64,000 nt of DNA from Branchiostoma floridae (GCF_000003815.2 NC_049995.1:7067576-7131575); one strand, 5' to 3'; positions 30,447 through 43,000 are shown, counted from the first letter of the stretch. The notes: generated from the letters alone by a model not told the origin. Program-made: numbers and translations.

Positions 30447-31941
30447 AGCCGTCGTAAAACAGTAATCCGTGATCACCAAAATGTGCGCTCGAGGAAAGAC
30501 GGGCGTATAAAATCGCGAAAAGACCGGTCTAACATGCTGAATTCGGAAATAAGAAGTCCTAACAGTCCTCAAGTCACCCACAAATCCATCGCAACCAGTT
30601 AGGAAATATATAACAAGTGGTTACATTCAAGAAGGTGTAGCCAAATCTAGGGCTAACACCACTACAAACAACTTATGTGGCTTCAAGTGCACTGATGGTA
30701 TGCATCAGAGCGCAGCTACATGCTTCAGAATGCAGCGAAGCGTGAAGAAGTCCTGCCTAATGTTGAAATGTAGCACGGGGCCAGTAGCATCCGGCTTTTA
30801 AGTACCGATATTTCTTTAGTAGTATGAAATTAATCCACGGAAAGTTTTTTTTAGGTATGACTCTATTTTGAAATTGAGATAGTAAATCCAGTGGCTATAT
30901 CTGTCAGCATACATTTGTATGCTAGGAGTTGACTTTGCGTAAACAACTGTTTACGGTGTTTTTTTAGTGTCTTGACGGATAAATATTAAAGGCATAACCA
31001 TCTATGAATAGTTGTCGCACGATAACAAATTGATAGATTTGATGGATATGATAGAACGTGACATACTGTCTTTAGAAATATACTGTTACTATCTAGTATG
31101 GGGCAAATTTCGGTATTTCCGGACTTGCGCAGATGACCCAGTTTTAGTCCATTCAGAATGCTTAGGTAGGCTTGGGAAAGTTGGCTGTAGAGATGTTTTT
31201 CTTGGGATATGTTTGGATTTTGGAGGTGCATATTATAGTCAAGGGTTATGGCTTCTATATTGTGTTGCAAAAACAGATTTTTAGTGATATTTGTGGTTGC
31301 AGTAGGCCTTAGAAGTTAGGTGTTTTGATGTTGTTTACATGCAGTGAAAGGGGGTGAAAAGGTCACCACCTATGTTTTGATGGTATATAATATAATTCCG
31401 CCGTAAATTTTTTCCTTTTTTTTGTCGTTAAATTACTCTTCAGAGGTCGGACAACCATGCCAATGTGAGTTTTTCATGTTCTAAAAGTCAGGTAGGTGAT
31501 TTTTGACAGCCTCTTTCTCCCATGATTCCCATTGTTAAGAATATGCATAGGAAATACTGAAATGTAGCCTATGTATGCATCTTCCGCGGATCAACGCTGT
31601 GTAGTTGTAATTGGTGCAGTGTTAGACCAAACTGCTAGGCGACGCAATCAATGATTCTGAATACCAGGGTATAAACTAAAGGGTTGATGACCAACCTAAT
31701 CCTCTGTGTATATGGTGTCACAAGGCTTGGTCATTTGCTTCGCTCACTCAGTTGACAATAAACACCAAGAAATCAAGAAATTCATTTACTGTAACACCCC
31801 ACTGACTTCTGACTGGTCAACACCATCTAGCTATATTAGAATGTTGTTAACTGTACTCTCTTTCTGTCATTAATCTTCTTTAGTCCAGGATCTGATAATT
31901 TGTCTCATAAGTCATAGTAACATGTTATCTTTTATCCTCAG
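30447..31941. other. Gap between divergent genes; first exon of the P2X7-like gene not found
   Basis: It separates the Tie-like gene (minus) from the P2X7-domain gene (plus), so it may hold both promoters. A TATAAAA on the plus strand lies near 30506. I found no ATG-bearing exon in phase 0 that I could support for the plus-strand gene. Confidence 0.45.
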
Positions 31942-34561
31942 GAGCTGGTATATTCCTTGTCTGAGGAACAAATAAAGTCAATCCTCCTCAAGACACTGGA
32001 CAAAGAACCAGCTGTCCTCTATAACATTCTGCAGTCACGGCAGTGGAGAGATGCTGAGGGTGGGGGTACCAGTCTTGCTGAGGATGGTGGTGATTCTGAC
32101 AGTGGGAACTGTGCTGAGGGTGGGGACCTTACTGGTGATGGTGACGTCGCCAAGGGTAGCAGCGGAGGTGGTGACGTTGCCAAGGGTACCGGCGGAGGTG
32201 GTGACGTTGCCAAGGGTAGCAGCGGAGGTGGTGACGTTGCCAAGGGTAGCGGTGGAGGTGGTGACGTTGCCAAGGGTAACAGCGGAGATGGTGACGTTGC
32301 CAAGGGTAACAGCGGAGGTGGTGACGTTGCCAAGGGTAACAGCAGAGGCAGAGATGGTGCTGTTGCCAAGGGTAACAGCGGAGGTGGTGACGTTGCCAAG
32401 GGTACCGGCGGAGGTGGTGACGTTGCCAAGGGTAGCAGCGGAGGTGGTGACGTTGCCAAGGGTAGCAGCGGAGGTGGTGACGTTGCCAAGGGTAGCGGTG
32501 GAGGTGGTGACGTTGCCAAGGGTAACAGCGGAGATGGTGACGTTGCCAAGGGTAACAGCGGAGGTGGTGACGTTGCCAAGGGTAACAGCAGAGATGGTGC
32601 TGTTGCCAAGGGTAACAGCGGAGGTGGTGACGTTGCCAAGGGTAGCGGCGGAGGTGGTGCCGTTGCCAAGGGTAACAGCGGAGATGGTGACGTTGCCAAG
32701 GGTAACAGCGGAGGTGGTGACGTTGCCAAGGGTAACAGCAGAGATGGTGCTGTTGCCAAGGGTAACAGCGGAGGTGGTGATGTTGTCAAGGGTAACAGCG
32801 GAGGTGGTGCCGTTGCCAAGGGTAGTGGCGGAGGTGGTAAAGTTGCCAAGGGCAAAAAGGGGAGAGGTGGCAGAGGGACAAGAAGTAGTGACAACAAACC
32901 GAAGTGGTGTTCTTGTGGTCAATGCCAGAAGATGTTAAGGGACGAAGAGAGGTTCTGTTGCGGCGCTGATCCAGTGTCCTGTGTCTCCAACCTCCCTGTA
33001 AGTAGTTGTAGGGCCTAGGAAATATGAAGCGTTTCCTATTTCAGTCCCAAAAAAGTTAGGGTCAGTAGGTAAAGATTTTTTTTTTAAAGACTTTGGCCAA
33101 AATTCTAGTAATACAATACCGTTCAACAAAGTAAAACTGAAATGCATGAGGACACTTCTGTGCCATATTTTGATTTTGTGCCTAGTGGTTACAAATTTGT
33201 GGTTATTGGGCCGGGGATGTTCATCCTTTATAAGATAGAATTACTGTAGGACAAGGAGTTTTTTTACTTAGTAGTAACTACAGTTTTTGGCCCACCCTAA
33301 AAAGGCCAGCATTGGCACGATTTTCTAGAGTCGGTTAGGAAACACAAAACACAGCATTTTTGTCTAGGCCTATTGTCTGTTGTTCTATTCTGAGACATGT
33401 GTATGCATGCATTGACTGTAGATAAGTGTTTATCAGGACAAGAAAAAGACCTAAAGTTTTTGCAAGTAATGAGATTAAATATCATATCCAGTAAATAGGT
33501 TTGTGTACAAGGTTCCAAATAGTATAACATTCAATTGATGAACAATTATAGATTCTATTTATATCAAAAATCATATATTGGGTTTATGCATGATATATGG
33601 TCAATGAAGGTGTCAGTGTTACATTAGAGATGTACATTAATGAAATTCGGTATTGTCAGGCTGATTGCACCAAAAAGGTTTCAGTGTCTTAAACCAGGGC
33701 TCGAAATACTGGGTGCATGTGCACCCAGGTGCACCCAAAATTGGAGCTGTGCACCCAATTATTTTCTGTTGGTGCACAGGGTGCACCCAAATATTTTCTT
33801 ATGTTTATGTATGTAAAGATATCAAAGTATAGTAGTATACATCATGTTCTTGACATGATGAGATCTAAGTGTTAGAAAGATAATAAAAATGTCTGTCATG
33901 GTACTTGTTTAAGAATTTGATAGCTTGCAACTAAGTTTTATTATTAGGTTATTACTTAAATTTAAGTGGTGCACCCAAATATTTTTTGGTGCACCCAATT
34001 TTTTAAGCTGGGTGCACCAGTGCACCTAATCCCCAAAAAATGAATTTCGAGCCCTGCTTAAACCCATCACCGAAAAGTAGTCAAGACTTTCAGATACATT
34101 TAACAGTCAATGAGGCGGAAACCATTTATGAACACTTAAACGGCAATATCTGTGTGTTTTTTTTTTTATAAAAGTGAAAAGCAGACATACAAAATCAATA
34201 TACTACATGTTGAAATCCAACATGTGTATATACATAGCACATAACATATATAGCCATGTAAGCATTATTTTCTCTTCTCTTCTAGGACATGGAGATGTAC
34301 ATCCTTGACCCTGGTAGGTTGCGGTTGAACAGGGCCCTGAGAAACGACATCCTGGCCTTAAAGGATGACCTTCAAGACCCAGGTTCTGATAACAGGGAGT
34401 TTCGACGCGCTGCATACAGGCATTTTCTGCTGTGGCAGTATGGCCGACTGGGGGAGGGGGGCAGGGTGAAGATACCCAGTTGTTGTGTTTCTAAAATAAG
34501 GAAGGCTTTTCCTGACCCTTATGGGCAGTACGAGAGACCGGTTGCAAACCGACTGGACTAG
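31942..34561 (+). CDS. P2X7-type C-terminal (ballast-like) domain protein with 24-unit decapeptide repeat; 5' end missing
   Basis: Exon 31942-32997 follows a CAG acceptor (no ATG at its start) and ends at CCT|GTAAGT in phase 0. Exon 34286-34561 follows TTCTAG and ends in TAG, giving 443 codons. Residues 1-33 are a charged helix-like segment ([19 protein letters not shown]). Residues about 66-305 are 24 Gly-rich decapeptides ending VAKG. Residues 322-443 match the P2X7 C-terminus: W-C-x-C-G-x-C (C323, C325, C328), CC 339-340, C347, IPSCC (C418, C419), IRKAFP and GQY. In P2X7 these cysteines form a zinc cluster in the cytosolic ballast that also binds guanine nucleotide. No P2X channel exons or membrane segments are visible, so this appears to be a soluble stand-alone protein. 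An upstream exon with the start codon is inferred. Confidence 0.85.
32137..32850 (+). repeat. Coding 30-bp minisatellite, about 24 units, with higher-order structure
   Basis: The unit is G-(N/S/T)-S/G-G-G-G-D-V-A-K. Variants recur in blocks (T, SS, S, ND, NG, NR, NG), so about seven units form a higher-order repeat. Unit 8 carries a six-base insertion. The array is open in other frames on both strands only because the 30-base unit lacks stops there. Confidence 0.92.
33695..34056. mobile_element. hAT-type non-autonomous element in the P2X7-like gene's intron
   Basis: The ends are CAGGGCTCGAAAT and ATTTCGAGCCCTG. CTTAAAC flanks both sides (33688-33694 and 34057-34063), 7 of the 8 bases expected for a hAT target duplication. 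GTGCACCCA words are repeated in both subterminal regions. Confidence 0.82.
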
Positions 34562-34804
34562 CAAAGACAGCTAATGATACGCTACTTATCCTGTTCTCAA
34601 ACAACATTACACTTGGAATCATTCACAATACAACAGATGAAATAGCTGCCTGATTTTATCCTAAAACTCCCTACAGTTTCTCTTTGGCATTTGCTAAAGA
34701 GGAACAGGGGTATTGATGAAGCCAATGTAATGCAGAGCAGTCCTTGTCCCTCTGTATAGGTGAATCATTCATTAGAACGTTTTCTGAGACCAGGAGGAAC
34801 AAAC

Positions 34805-34952
34805 TATTCTCCAAGCAGAGGTTAGGCTCTGGATGATTGATGTTTTCTTAATGTCTCGCGTCCAAGAAAATAGAAAGAACAAAATAGAAATCCCAATAAA
34901 ATCACCTGAAAAACGTTAGAAATAGCCGGAGCCTACCGCTGCTTGAAGAATA
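34805..34952. mobile_element. TACTCTC-family TIR element with 8-bp target duplication
   Basis: The ends are TATTCTCCAAGCAGAGGTTA and GCTGCTTGAAGAATA. GAACAAAC flanks both sides (34797-34804 and 34953-34960). Confidence 0.8.
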
Positions 34953-36006
34953 GAACAAACCATGTCACAGTTTCACTGTAAAGGAATGTGTTTCATTTGG
35001 AAATAATGAAAAAAAAGAAACAAGTTAAGTGTACCTTCCGCATATAAAGGTAGTGACTACATTGCATGTAACTACATGTATCTTCATTGCCACACCTTAC
35101 CCTGTTCCTGAGAGGAACCAGCTATCCTCAACATGAACATGAGTTGGTGGTGCATATATTGGTGCTAGTTTTTATGACAGTGGATCAAACCTTGCAGTCT
35201 AGTGTCTTTGCCTAGTATCACTCTCTGACATGGGCTGGTTCCTACTGACATTATAAGTAGAATTTTTAGAAAATGTAGAGTGTTTTCCCCGTAGCCTTTT
35301 GTCAAGCTAGTAGTGAAAAAGATGTGAGTAAAACCCACCATCTGCTTGGTTTTGGAACCAGGTCATCAACATGATTATACTATACTAGTACCATTAGGCT
35401 CGCCCTAGCATTGTGTGCAAGTAAAAAAAAGGGTTTGTCTTAGAAAACCTGTAGAAAAATGCTGGTACATTTTAACATGATGCTATTGGATGATGATGAT
35501 GATGATTAACATTAATAGCTAATATCTAACCTAAGCTCTGATTGTTTACTAACAAAAAATGTTAAAGAAAACTCCAACAAAAACATTTTGTTTTTCCTAC
35601 TGGGGAAAATAGAATGAGGCAACACAGTTCCGGTTGTATAGAGAAAGGTAGTAAGGTTGTGCACTCAAGGTATGATAAGTAACGTTGGGCATTTTTGTGC
35701 ACATCCATGCATGTGTCCTGAAAAGTTCAGCTGTCATGCCATACAAAAATATGTCTTGGGTCCTTGTCAGTGGTTGGTTCTGTCACAGCTTGCTCAAAAA
35801 TCTTATGACATAAAAATTGTATGTGGATTGTATCAATTTTGTGACCATGCCTTTGTAGTTTTGTGAAAGAACTGTACTATATTTGCAGTAACATTTTACG
35901 TTTGTCATGTTCTCTTAGACTTAGACTTAACTTGAAACGTATGTTGGCTCACAGACTTATTTCATTATGCCTCCATGTCACTTATCTTCAACATACTTGC
36001 ATTTGA

Positions 36007-36012
36007 AATAAA
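36007..36012 (+). terminator. Polyadenylation signal, P2X7-like gene
   Basis: AATAAA inside TTGCATTTGAAATAAAGTTA. Nearly the same context is found at 40033-40054 after the zinc-finger gene. Confidence 0.55.
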
Positions 36013-36477
36013 GTTATCACTTCGAAAATATGTCATCCATGCATTTGCTTCTGTATCTGTATCTTTATAGCTGGTATAACCGCCATTCGGCGTAACACAC
36101 CAGCTTCGCAGGCACGCGGCGCGGCAGCAGCTGGTTATATTACACCGAACGACTCGTTACACCTAACTTTTGCACATCTATCTGCAAGCGTTCTTTAAAA
36201 CTACACAGAGAAGATGCCCCTACTTGTACTTATCAATAGGATAAGTCAAAGTATCATGACAAATGAACAAACATAATTTCTGAATATCATGTGCTCGAAG
36301 CAATAGCGCCTATTATGATAATACCTCAGGTATATATATTACTAGTGCAACAGAAACTAGTTTTATAATCGATATGACCAAAAATAAAAGCGGGTGTTCA
36401 ACTGCAATACCAAGATAACTCGCCAAGAGGTCCGAAATTGATGTTGTCTTTCTTGAGGCTAGCACACAAACGCATTT

Positions 36478-36570
36478 AAGTTCGCGGGGATTTAATTTTG
36501 CGGTAGAGGGAAAATGGACTTTTCGCGGTGGTTTTAATTTCACGGTAGCACCATGCACTGTAGTCTCTCA
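36478..36570. repeat. GCGGTGGTTTTA-family repeat, copy 2
   Basis: It shares TTCGCGGTGGTTTTAATTT and ACCATGCACTGTAGTCTCT with the copy at 56325-56520, in opposite orientation for the second word. Confidence 0.65.
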
Positions 36571-36789
36571 AAAAGTAGCCCTTCAAAAGTCATTCATCAT
36601 GTACGGATAGACCATAAAGAACAATCAGCAAAAGAATACATAAACTACTTGTTTAAGAGCAGGAGACGACAGAAAAGTTAACTTTTTGTGTTATCGCGCA
36701 TCCGACAGATGTAGACAGCTACTGGATAATCAAGTATTGACCTATAACCCTTCTCAGTAGAATACTACCGGGTCAAAGGTTGCATTTCC

Positions 36790-38213
36790 TGTCCGTTTGC
36801 AAAGCAGCAAAAAGCGGTTTGGGGAAGTTCCCTCGTCTTTTCGAGATCACAGACTGCAGCATTCACCGGTTTGAAACGACTATACAGTCGGCTGTGGACA
36901 GGCGAACCTATAGGTAAGATTTCTAGACTTTTATAATTACGAGATGAAGAGTAGATTTTGTGTCATTTGGTGAAATTTATGCTTGGCTTTGTCTTGCTTG
37001 TTTTTCGAATGGATTGGAAATTATGCAACCAGGGGGTCTTCAGGTGGTTGCGGACTTTGAGATAAAAAGTTCAGTAGTGGAATCAAACAAACAGCATTGA
37101 CCTCAGCCAAAAGGAGTTATCTTTCGTATGGTTGATTGATGCGAAAGAAACTAGGAGTGTATCTCGTATAAAGATTAAAGTACGGGTTTGTTACAGATAG
37201 CGTATACAGTAAAACCCTTCGTCCGCCTCTGGTCAAATCTGTCCCGCCACATGTGTTGTTGATTATAGCGGGTTACCAGACCGGCGGGGTTACAACAAGG
37301 ATGTTTCAGTTTTGGGCCGGAAATCGATCTGAATGTGATTTAATATGGCCTAATGGTGTGTGCAAACGGCCGATTGTTGATTTCGGTATACATTTTTTAA
37401 TGGCATAATTTGAATACCAGTGAGCAAGCATAGCGGTGTCTACCTGAAAGGAGGCCTGTTACGACAGAGGTGTGAACAAGCCGATAAACCGTAAAGGTGT
37501 ATTGTTTTGTCCCGGGTTGTTTTTCACGTAATGAATATGTATAGCGCACTGCTTATCTCCAAGCAGATCCTACGGTAGCTGTAAGATGTATGCGACCGGT
37601 AGCGAAACACACTCCTAGGCCGGCTTCACTCCTCTGCCAGATTTTGATACTACACGTATCTTATGCTACCGTGGGATTTCCTTGGAGGTTAGCGCATTGC
37701 CAGGGTACCGTATCAGCAAGAAGCTTTCGCCAACTTTTGTCGGATAAAAGCTCCTTGTTGGTATCAACAAGTTACATGCTGGTATTTTGTTGGTCACTCC
37801 AAGAATTGTATCGCATTTAGCATGGCCGAATGCTTTTATTTTTTGTAGCATGTTCAATATACTAGCAAAGACTGAAAGAGGATGTCAATCATTTGTATTC
37901 CTCGTAACGGTATAATTTGCAAAGTTGTATAGAATTGAAAATTTACTATAATTAGAGGAATCCGTGTAATTGTGAGGCTAGCCTTGTTTCTTTGCCATTT
38001 TGAATCGCTAAAATTATGGAGTAACGACATAATATCAATCTATTGCTATTCGGAAGTTGTGAATTCTAGTCCTAGAAAATATGTCTTACTGTTTAAACAT
38101 TTTGTATGAAAAAATGATGCAAAAATGTGTTACCAGTTCACAAATAGCATTATAAAGAGTCTTACTTAAAAAACATCAATAACGTAACGACACGTATCGT
38201 TCTATCTCTCCAG
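36790..38213 (+). other. Inferred 5' non-coding exon and intron of the zinc-finger gene
   Basis: A strong donor (TATAG|GTAAGA at 36913/36914) and a good acceptor (CTCTCCAG ending 38213) bracket an intron of about 1.3 kb placed ten bases before the ATG. The transcription start is not determined. Confidence 0.4.
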
Positions 38214-38223
38214 ATATACAAGA

Positions 38224-39399
38224 ATGGCGACAACAAGTAACATTCAGGGACCTGATGATGCTGGGTGGACGGCAGGAGAGGATTCTTCCGTGGTTTCCGA
38301 AACAGAGGAGAAACGCTACGAATGTGAGGAGTGCAGCAGGCAGTTTAGTGTACAAGCTCATCTGAAGACTCATATGCATACTCACACTGGAGAGAAACCC
38401 TACAGATGTGAGGAGTGCGGCAAGCTGTTTAGTCAGCTTGGTAATTTGAAGAAGCACATGCGGACTCATAGTGGGGAAAAACCCTACAGGTGTGAGGAGT
38501 GCAGCAGGCAGTTCAGTGAGTCATGCAATCTAAAGGCTCACATGCGCACTCACACAGGGGAGAAACCCTATAAGTGTGAGGAGTGCAGCAGGCAGTTCAG
38601 TCAGCCGGGCCATCTAAAAAAACACATGCGGACTCACACAAGAGAGAAGCCCTACAGGTGTGAAGCGTGCAGTAGGCATTTCAGTCGACTTGACGCTCTG
38701 CAAACTCACATGCGTACTCACACAGGAGAAAAACCCTACAAGTGTGAGGAGTGCAGCAGACAGTTCAGTGAGTCAGGCCAGCTAAAGACTCACATGCGTA
38801 CTCACACTGGGGAGAAACCCTACAGGTGTGAGGAGTGCAACAGTCAGTTTAGTCAGCTGGGTGCTCTGAAGACTCACATGCAGACTCACACAGGGGAGAA
38901 ACCTTACAAGTGTGAGGAGTGCGGCCGGCAGTTCAGTCAGCTGAGTCATTTGAAAGATCACATGCGGACTCACACAGGTGAGAAACCCTACACGTGTGAG
39001 GAGTGCAGCAGGCAGTTCAGTGAACTTGGCGCTCTGCGTACCCACATGCGCACTCACACAGGAGAGAAACCCTACAGGTGTGAGAATTGTGGCAAGCAGT
39101 TCAGTCATTATTCTGCATTAAAGGTGCACATGCGCACTCACACAGGTGAGAAACCCTACACGTGTGAGGAGTGCAGCAAGCAGTTTAGTCAGCTGAGTAA
39201 TCTGAAGAGGCACATACGTGCTCACACAGGAAAGAAACCCTACAGGTGTGAGGAGTGCAGCAGACAGTTCAGTCGACTTGGTAATTTGAAGACTCACATG
39301 CGGACTCACACTGGGGAGAAACCCTACACGTGTGAGGAGTGCAGCAAACAATTCGCTGCCCAAAGTAATCTTTATAAACACATGAAATCTCACGAGTAG
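38224..39399 (+). CDS. C2H2 zinc-finger protein, 13 fingers, single coding exon
   Basis: 391 residues. About 31 acidic/Ser-rich N-terminal residues are followed by 13 back-to-back C2H2 fingers of the YxCEECxxxFSxxxxLxxHMRTHTGEKP type, ending two residues after the last His. All zinc ligands are present in every finger. Linkers vary in three places (SGEKP after finger 2, TREKP after finger 4, TGKKP after finger 11). Predicted base-contact residues (-1, 2, 3, 6) differ between fingers: QGNK in finger 2, RDAT in 5, QSHD in 8 and RGNT in 12, for example. No KRAB, BTB or SCAN domain is present. It is a nuclear DNA-binding protein of the tandem poly-finger kind; its target is not known. The ATG is the first in frame after the acceptor and sits in AAGAATGG. 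Confidence 0.95.
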   Translation: MATTSNIQGPDDAGWTAGEDSSVVSETEEKRYECEECSRQFSVQAHLKTHMHTHTGEKPYRCEECGKLFSQLGNLKKHMRTHSGEKPYRCEECSRQFSESCNLKAHMRTHTGEKPYKCEECSRQFSQPGHLKKHMRTHTREKPYRCEACSRHFSRLDALQTHMRTHTGEKPYKCEECSRQFSESGQLKTHMRTHTGEKPYRCEECNSQFSQLGALKTHMQTHTGEKPYKCEECGRQFSQLSHLKDHMRTHTGEKPYTCEECSRQFSELGALRTHMRTHTGEKPYRCENCGKQFSHYSALKVHMRTHTGEKPYTCEECSKQFSQLSNLKRHIRAHTGKKPYRCEECSRQFSRLGNLKTHMRTHTGEKPYTCEECSKQFAAQSNLYKHMKSHE

Positions 39400-40042
39400 G
39401 AACGGTTAATGTTGTGGAGATGAAAAGTTGTTCAATCTACTAGTGAACTTAATAACCTGCTTTAAAATCACAGATACAAGTTGGGAGTGAAGTTTATTTT
39501 TTACGCTTGTTTGCATAGATCTGTTCTTAATGTTGTTTGATACTAGCATCAGTTAGTGATACGGCTTTTATCATTGAAGGATAGTGAACTTGTCATGACA
39601 CTTAGAGACGTAGCCTTTTCACATTTTTCAAGTTGATTTTGTATCTTAAAGAGGATAGTTGATGCTTGGATTAGAAAATTGCAAAAAACTCTTCTTCATT
39701 TGTTTTGTATTTTTTTCATGTCCTGTATTTCTACCTGTAATTATTTTTCCCATATATTCTTCTTGTATATATAACACGTCTTTATTGTTGGGTTGAATAC
39801 GACATGAGTAGAACTAGGTAATACAGTTAACGTAGAAAGTTGGGAAATTGGCGTTACTTTGATGTTCCTTTTAGTTTTGTTAAAAAGTTACTACTAACCG
39901 TTAAAAGTAGTGTTTGACAAGCTTGTCCTGTTTGCTTACAGAATCTGTAACTGAGCACGTTAGGTTACAGATTTAGTATTTTTTTTATATGTTTTTTTTG
40001 GTGTATTCGTTTTTTTTTTCGATTCAAGTTTGTTGCACTTGA

Positions 40043-40048
40043 AATAAA
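40043..40048 (+). terminator. Polyadenylation signal, zinc-finger gene
   Basis: AATAAA about 640 bases after the stop codon, at the end of a T-rich 3' UTR. Confidence 0.6.
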
Positions 40049-40059
40049 GTTATCTGAAC

Positions 40060-43000
40060 ATTTAAAATCTGTTAATAATTCATTTATTTATTTGACACGT
40101 ACATTAATGTCATTTCAGGATGTTATAATCGAAAAAAAATTCAAAGTTTTAACCTATGTTGCAAGTTCGGTGACACTTATCAGCATTTTATTTGTCATAC
40201 CCAAATGCAATTTACATGATATGTGAAACACACAAACCTTAGTTACTCTAACATGCATGTGCCCTTCAATTCAAATATTGAAATATTCCTACCCACAACG
40301 TAAGATTTGAAGCGTGCGTCTGTTTGCAAGTGTTAGTAAGAAGACAGAAAAAAAGTTCTATGGTAAAACTTTCATAGTACGTTTCAATCACAACGTGAAT
40401 CTAAAAAAAGTAATTATGCACTTCCTACCCCACGCGGAGAAAAGATCATAAAACACATAATGAAATTTTGGTAACTGCACAAAACACAGCTGGTGTTCGC
40501 AGATAATGTAATAACAGTCAGTATAGCCTGAAGCTGGCAGCTGGAGTCTATATGTAGGCCACAGTAGCCAAGAGTAATGAACAGAAATCTACATGCGCAC
40601 TCTTTATCGCAAGTTTCTCAACTGAAGAAAAAGGTTGGTCTACTCAGCGTATAGATAGATAAATCTCTTGCAGCTGCAGCGAGTGGGTTAGAAATGTATT
40701 TGTCAACCACATGTGGATTCTCCTCATACGTCGCAAAAGGGCATATTACTCCGTCATTGTCGTGAAATCCTCGTGCAAAGAGCGCACCTGTCGTAAACAT
40801 ACGTCAACCTTTGAGGCTAAGATTTTCAGACGATATCACCCATATCGTTTTGACTGATGAATAAGCAAAGGAGGTGAAGACAAATTTTAGATCGTTCAAT
40901 AGGAAATGAATAGGGTATAAAATCTGCCCCACGACATATCTGCTCATTGTCACTGACAAGAGGCATGGATGCTGCTTAATTGGACATAAAGAACTTCGTT
41001 TTTCAGTTATGATTAATCAATCCGATTAAATCCTTCGAGGATTACTCCGCGCTGCTGTGCTACTGTTTAGGTTATACGTGCATTGACTCACTCTGGAATC
41101 TGATCGGAATCAATTTCCGCTTTCCCCATTAACGTTGTATTTACTAAATGGTAAAACTTGTCTATGTATCAATACAAATTCTTTGGGATAAGAATGCATA
41201 AGACATAATTTAGACATCAGAACATATGCCATGTCCAAAAATAGCAGTATAGATGTTGATATGTAAATAAGAAGAGTATCTATTCCGCTTTTGAAAATAT
41301 TTCCGTTTAATTAAGGTCTTAATTAAGCACTCCGTTGATTTACCATACAGGGAGAGGCCGACAAATTTAAACTCTGTCTGCGTGACAAATCACCGGAGTG
41401 CGTATCCAAGGTCCTCGGGAAAACTTGCCCTGGCTGCCGAACAGTAGCCTCCACCAGGCCCTCCTACGGGGGTACAGGGATCGTAGAATTCGGCAAAAAA
41501 AATGGGAAACTGGCCAGGGGAGTCATTCCACGCTTAGATTCATATTCCCCCTCCTATGCGCGGCCGACCAACTCTTCTGGTAGCAAAACTCCCCCCGGCA
41601 AATTATTCTCCCTATAATGGCCAGCATAGTCAGTCTGGTAGGGACTAGCCGTGCAGTTCCTCTGCCTGCCCTGGCTAAAGTCTGGTATCCAGGGTAGAGC
41701 ACTACAGGGTCCCGTGATTTCTTGGCAAAGAGAGATAAAGATCTCTCTGCACGGAGATTAAAAATCACATGCCAACAGTATTGCCCGGGTCGCCCCCTAT
41801 ACAAGATTATAAAGAGACGTAATTTGTATTGATGGATCGTGGCCCCATAACTTGTATAGGCTGTCAGAAGTGGATGTGACCAAGGGCATATGTGACGTCA
41901 TCGAAAGATGCTCGTTGATGGATACGCTAGTTGGACCCTATTAGTTCCGACAACTTCCGGCTTTTTATTCCAGTTTGGTTCTATTTTATATTTCATTAGA
42001 GTTTGCACGGGTGCATCCCCGTTTTGTATTCAGCTAAAAGAAAGGGTATGTCACCCCGTAAGGGGCGGTATAACCCCAACTGTGCTGTATAATACGGTAT
42101 GTCTCTTACTACTTCTATAGCCGTAAATCCTTTAAAAAGCACAGCAATGCCGAATGGTCAAGGTTAAACCAGAGCTTAGGTAACGCAGACTTCCCATTAG
42201 GTATTAAAGTAGCAACTAGTAGAATGGACTGTACCACGCTACTTTCAATAGGGGAGTCGGCGTATAAATGCTGCAGTTCATGAACACACTGTTAGGAGGT
42301 GAAAATTGCCATGTTCCTTTGTGACCTCAAAAACTACCTACGAATAAAAAAAGTTATAAAAATTCTTCTTGAATTCTAGGTGCGGGCACACGAACTTCAC
42401 CAAAAACAGAGGCGAACCTCCTTTTCTGTGACAAGTACGTAATTCGAGACAAGTTATTTCATTGAAACCAATTTTCAGAAAACAATACGGCGTCGATCCA
42501 GAGAATATCAGAAATATACAAGACAATGCCGCAAGTTAACCCAAACAGACCGCCTCTGTAAGATTATACATTTAACAGTATCTGGTGACATTCTACCAAC
42601 AGGACCGTCAACTCTACCATTTGTTTAGGCCACTGTGTGAATATAGACAAGAGTACATATCTGTGTTAATAATGGCTATGCCGGGGGGAAGAAATAAATG
42701 CCAAATATACGAAACTTACGTATGCAATGTAGTAACTCCCTAGACGCCAGAAGAACGATTTGATAGCCGCATAATGAATTGCTGCCTTAGGCCTGCGTAA
42801 CTGGTGGTTTGGGTGAACTCTACATAGTGTATTTGGAAGAAACGGATACAAATGTATATAAAACCAATACATTTATATTTCCATTTACACGGCAAGTATG
42901 GGAGTGAAATGTATTCTTTTATGTCGAGTTTCTTCTTTTTCACCTTCTTCCCCTGCCATAAGGTCCTTTTTGCATCCAGTTGGAGAGCTGGTGAAATGTG

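Larger units (their letters stand above)
34562..36012 (+). other. 3' UTR region of the P2X7-like gene
   Basis: No coding signal. It contains a TACTCTC-family element (34805-34952) and a diverged TCGTACGA-family copy (35765-35855), and ends at an AATAAA (36007-36012). The extent is inferred from that signal. Confidence 0.5.

Noticed and set aside
32019..32938. Long open frames of about 290 codons on both strands
   Set aside because: They are the 30-bp repeat read in other frames. Only the plus frame ending in the cysteine-rich domain makes a recognisable protein.
40618..40800. Minus-strand frame of 60 codons with a usable acceptor
   Set aside because: The composition is plausible for an exon, but I recognise no family and find no partner exon.
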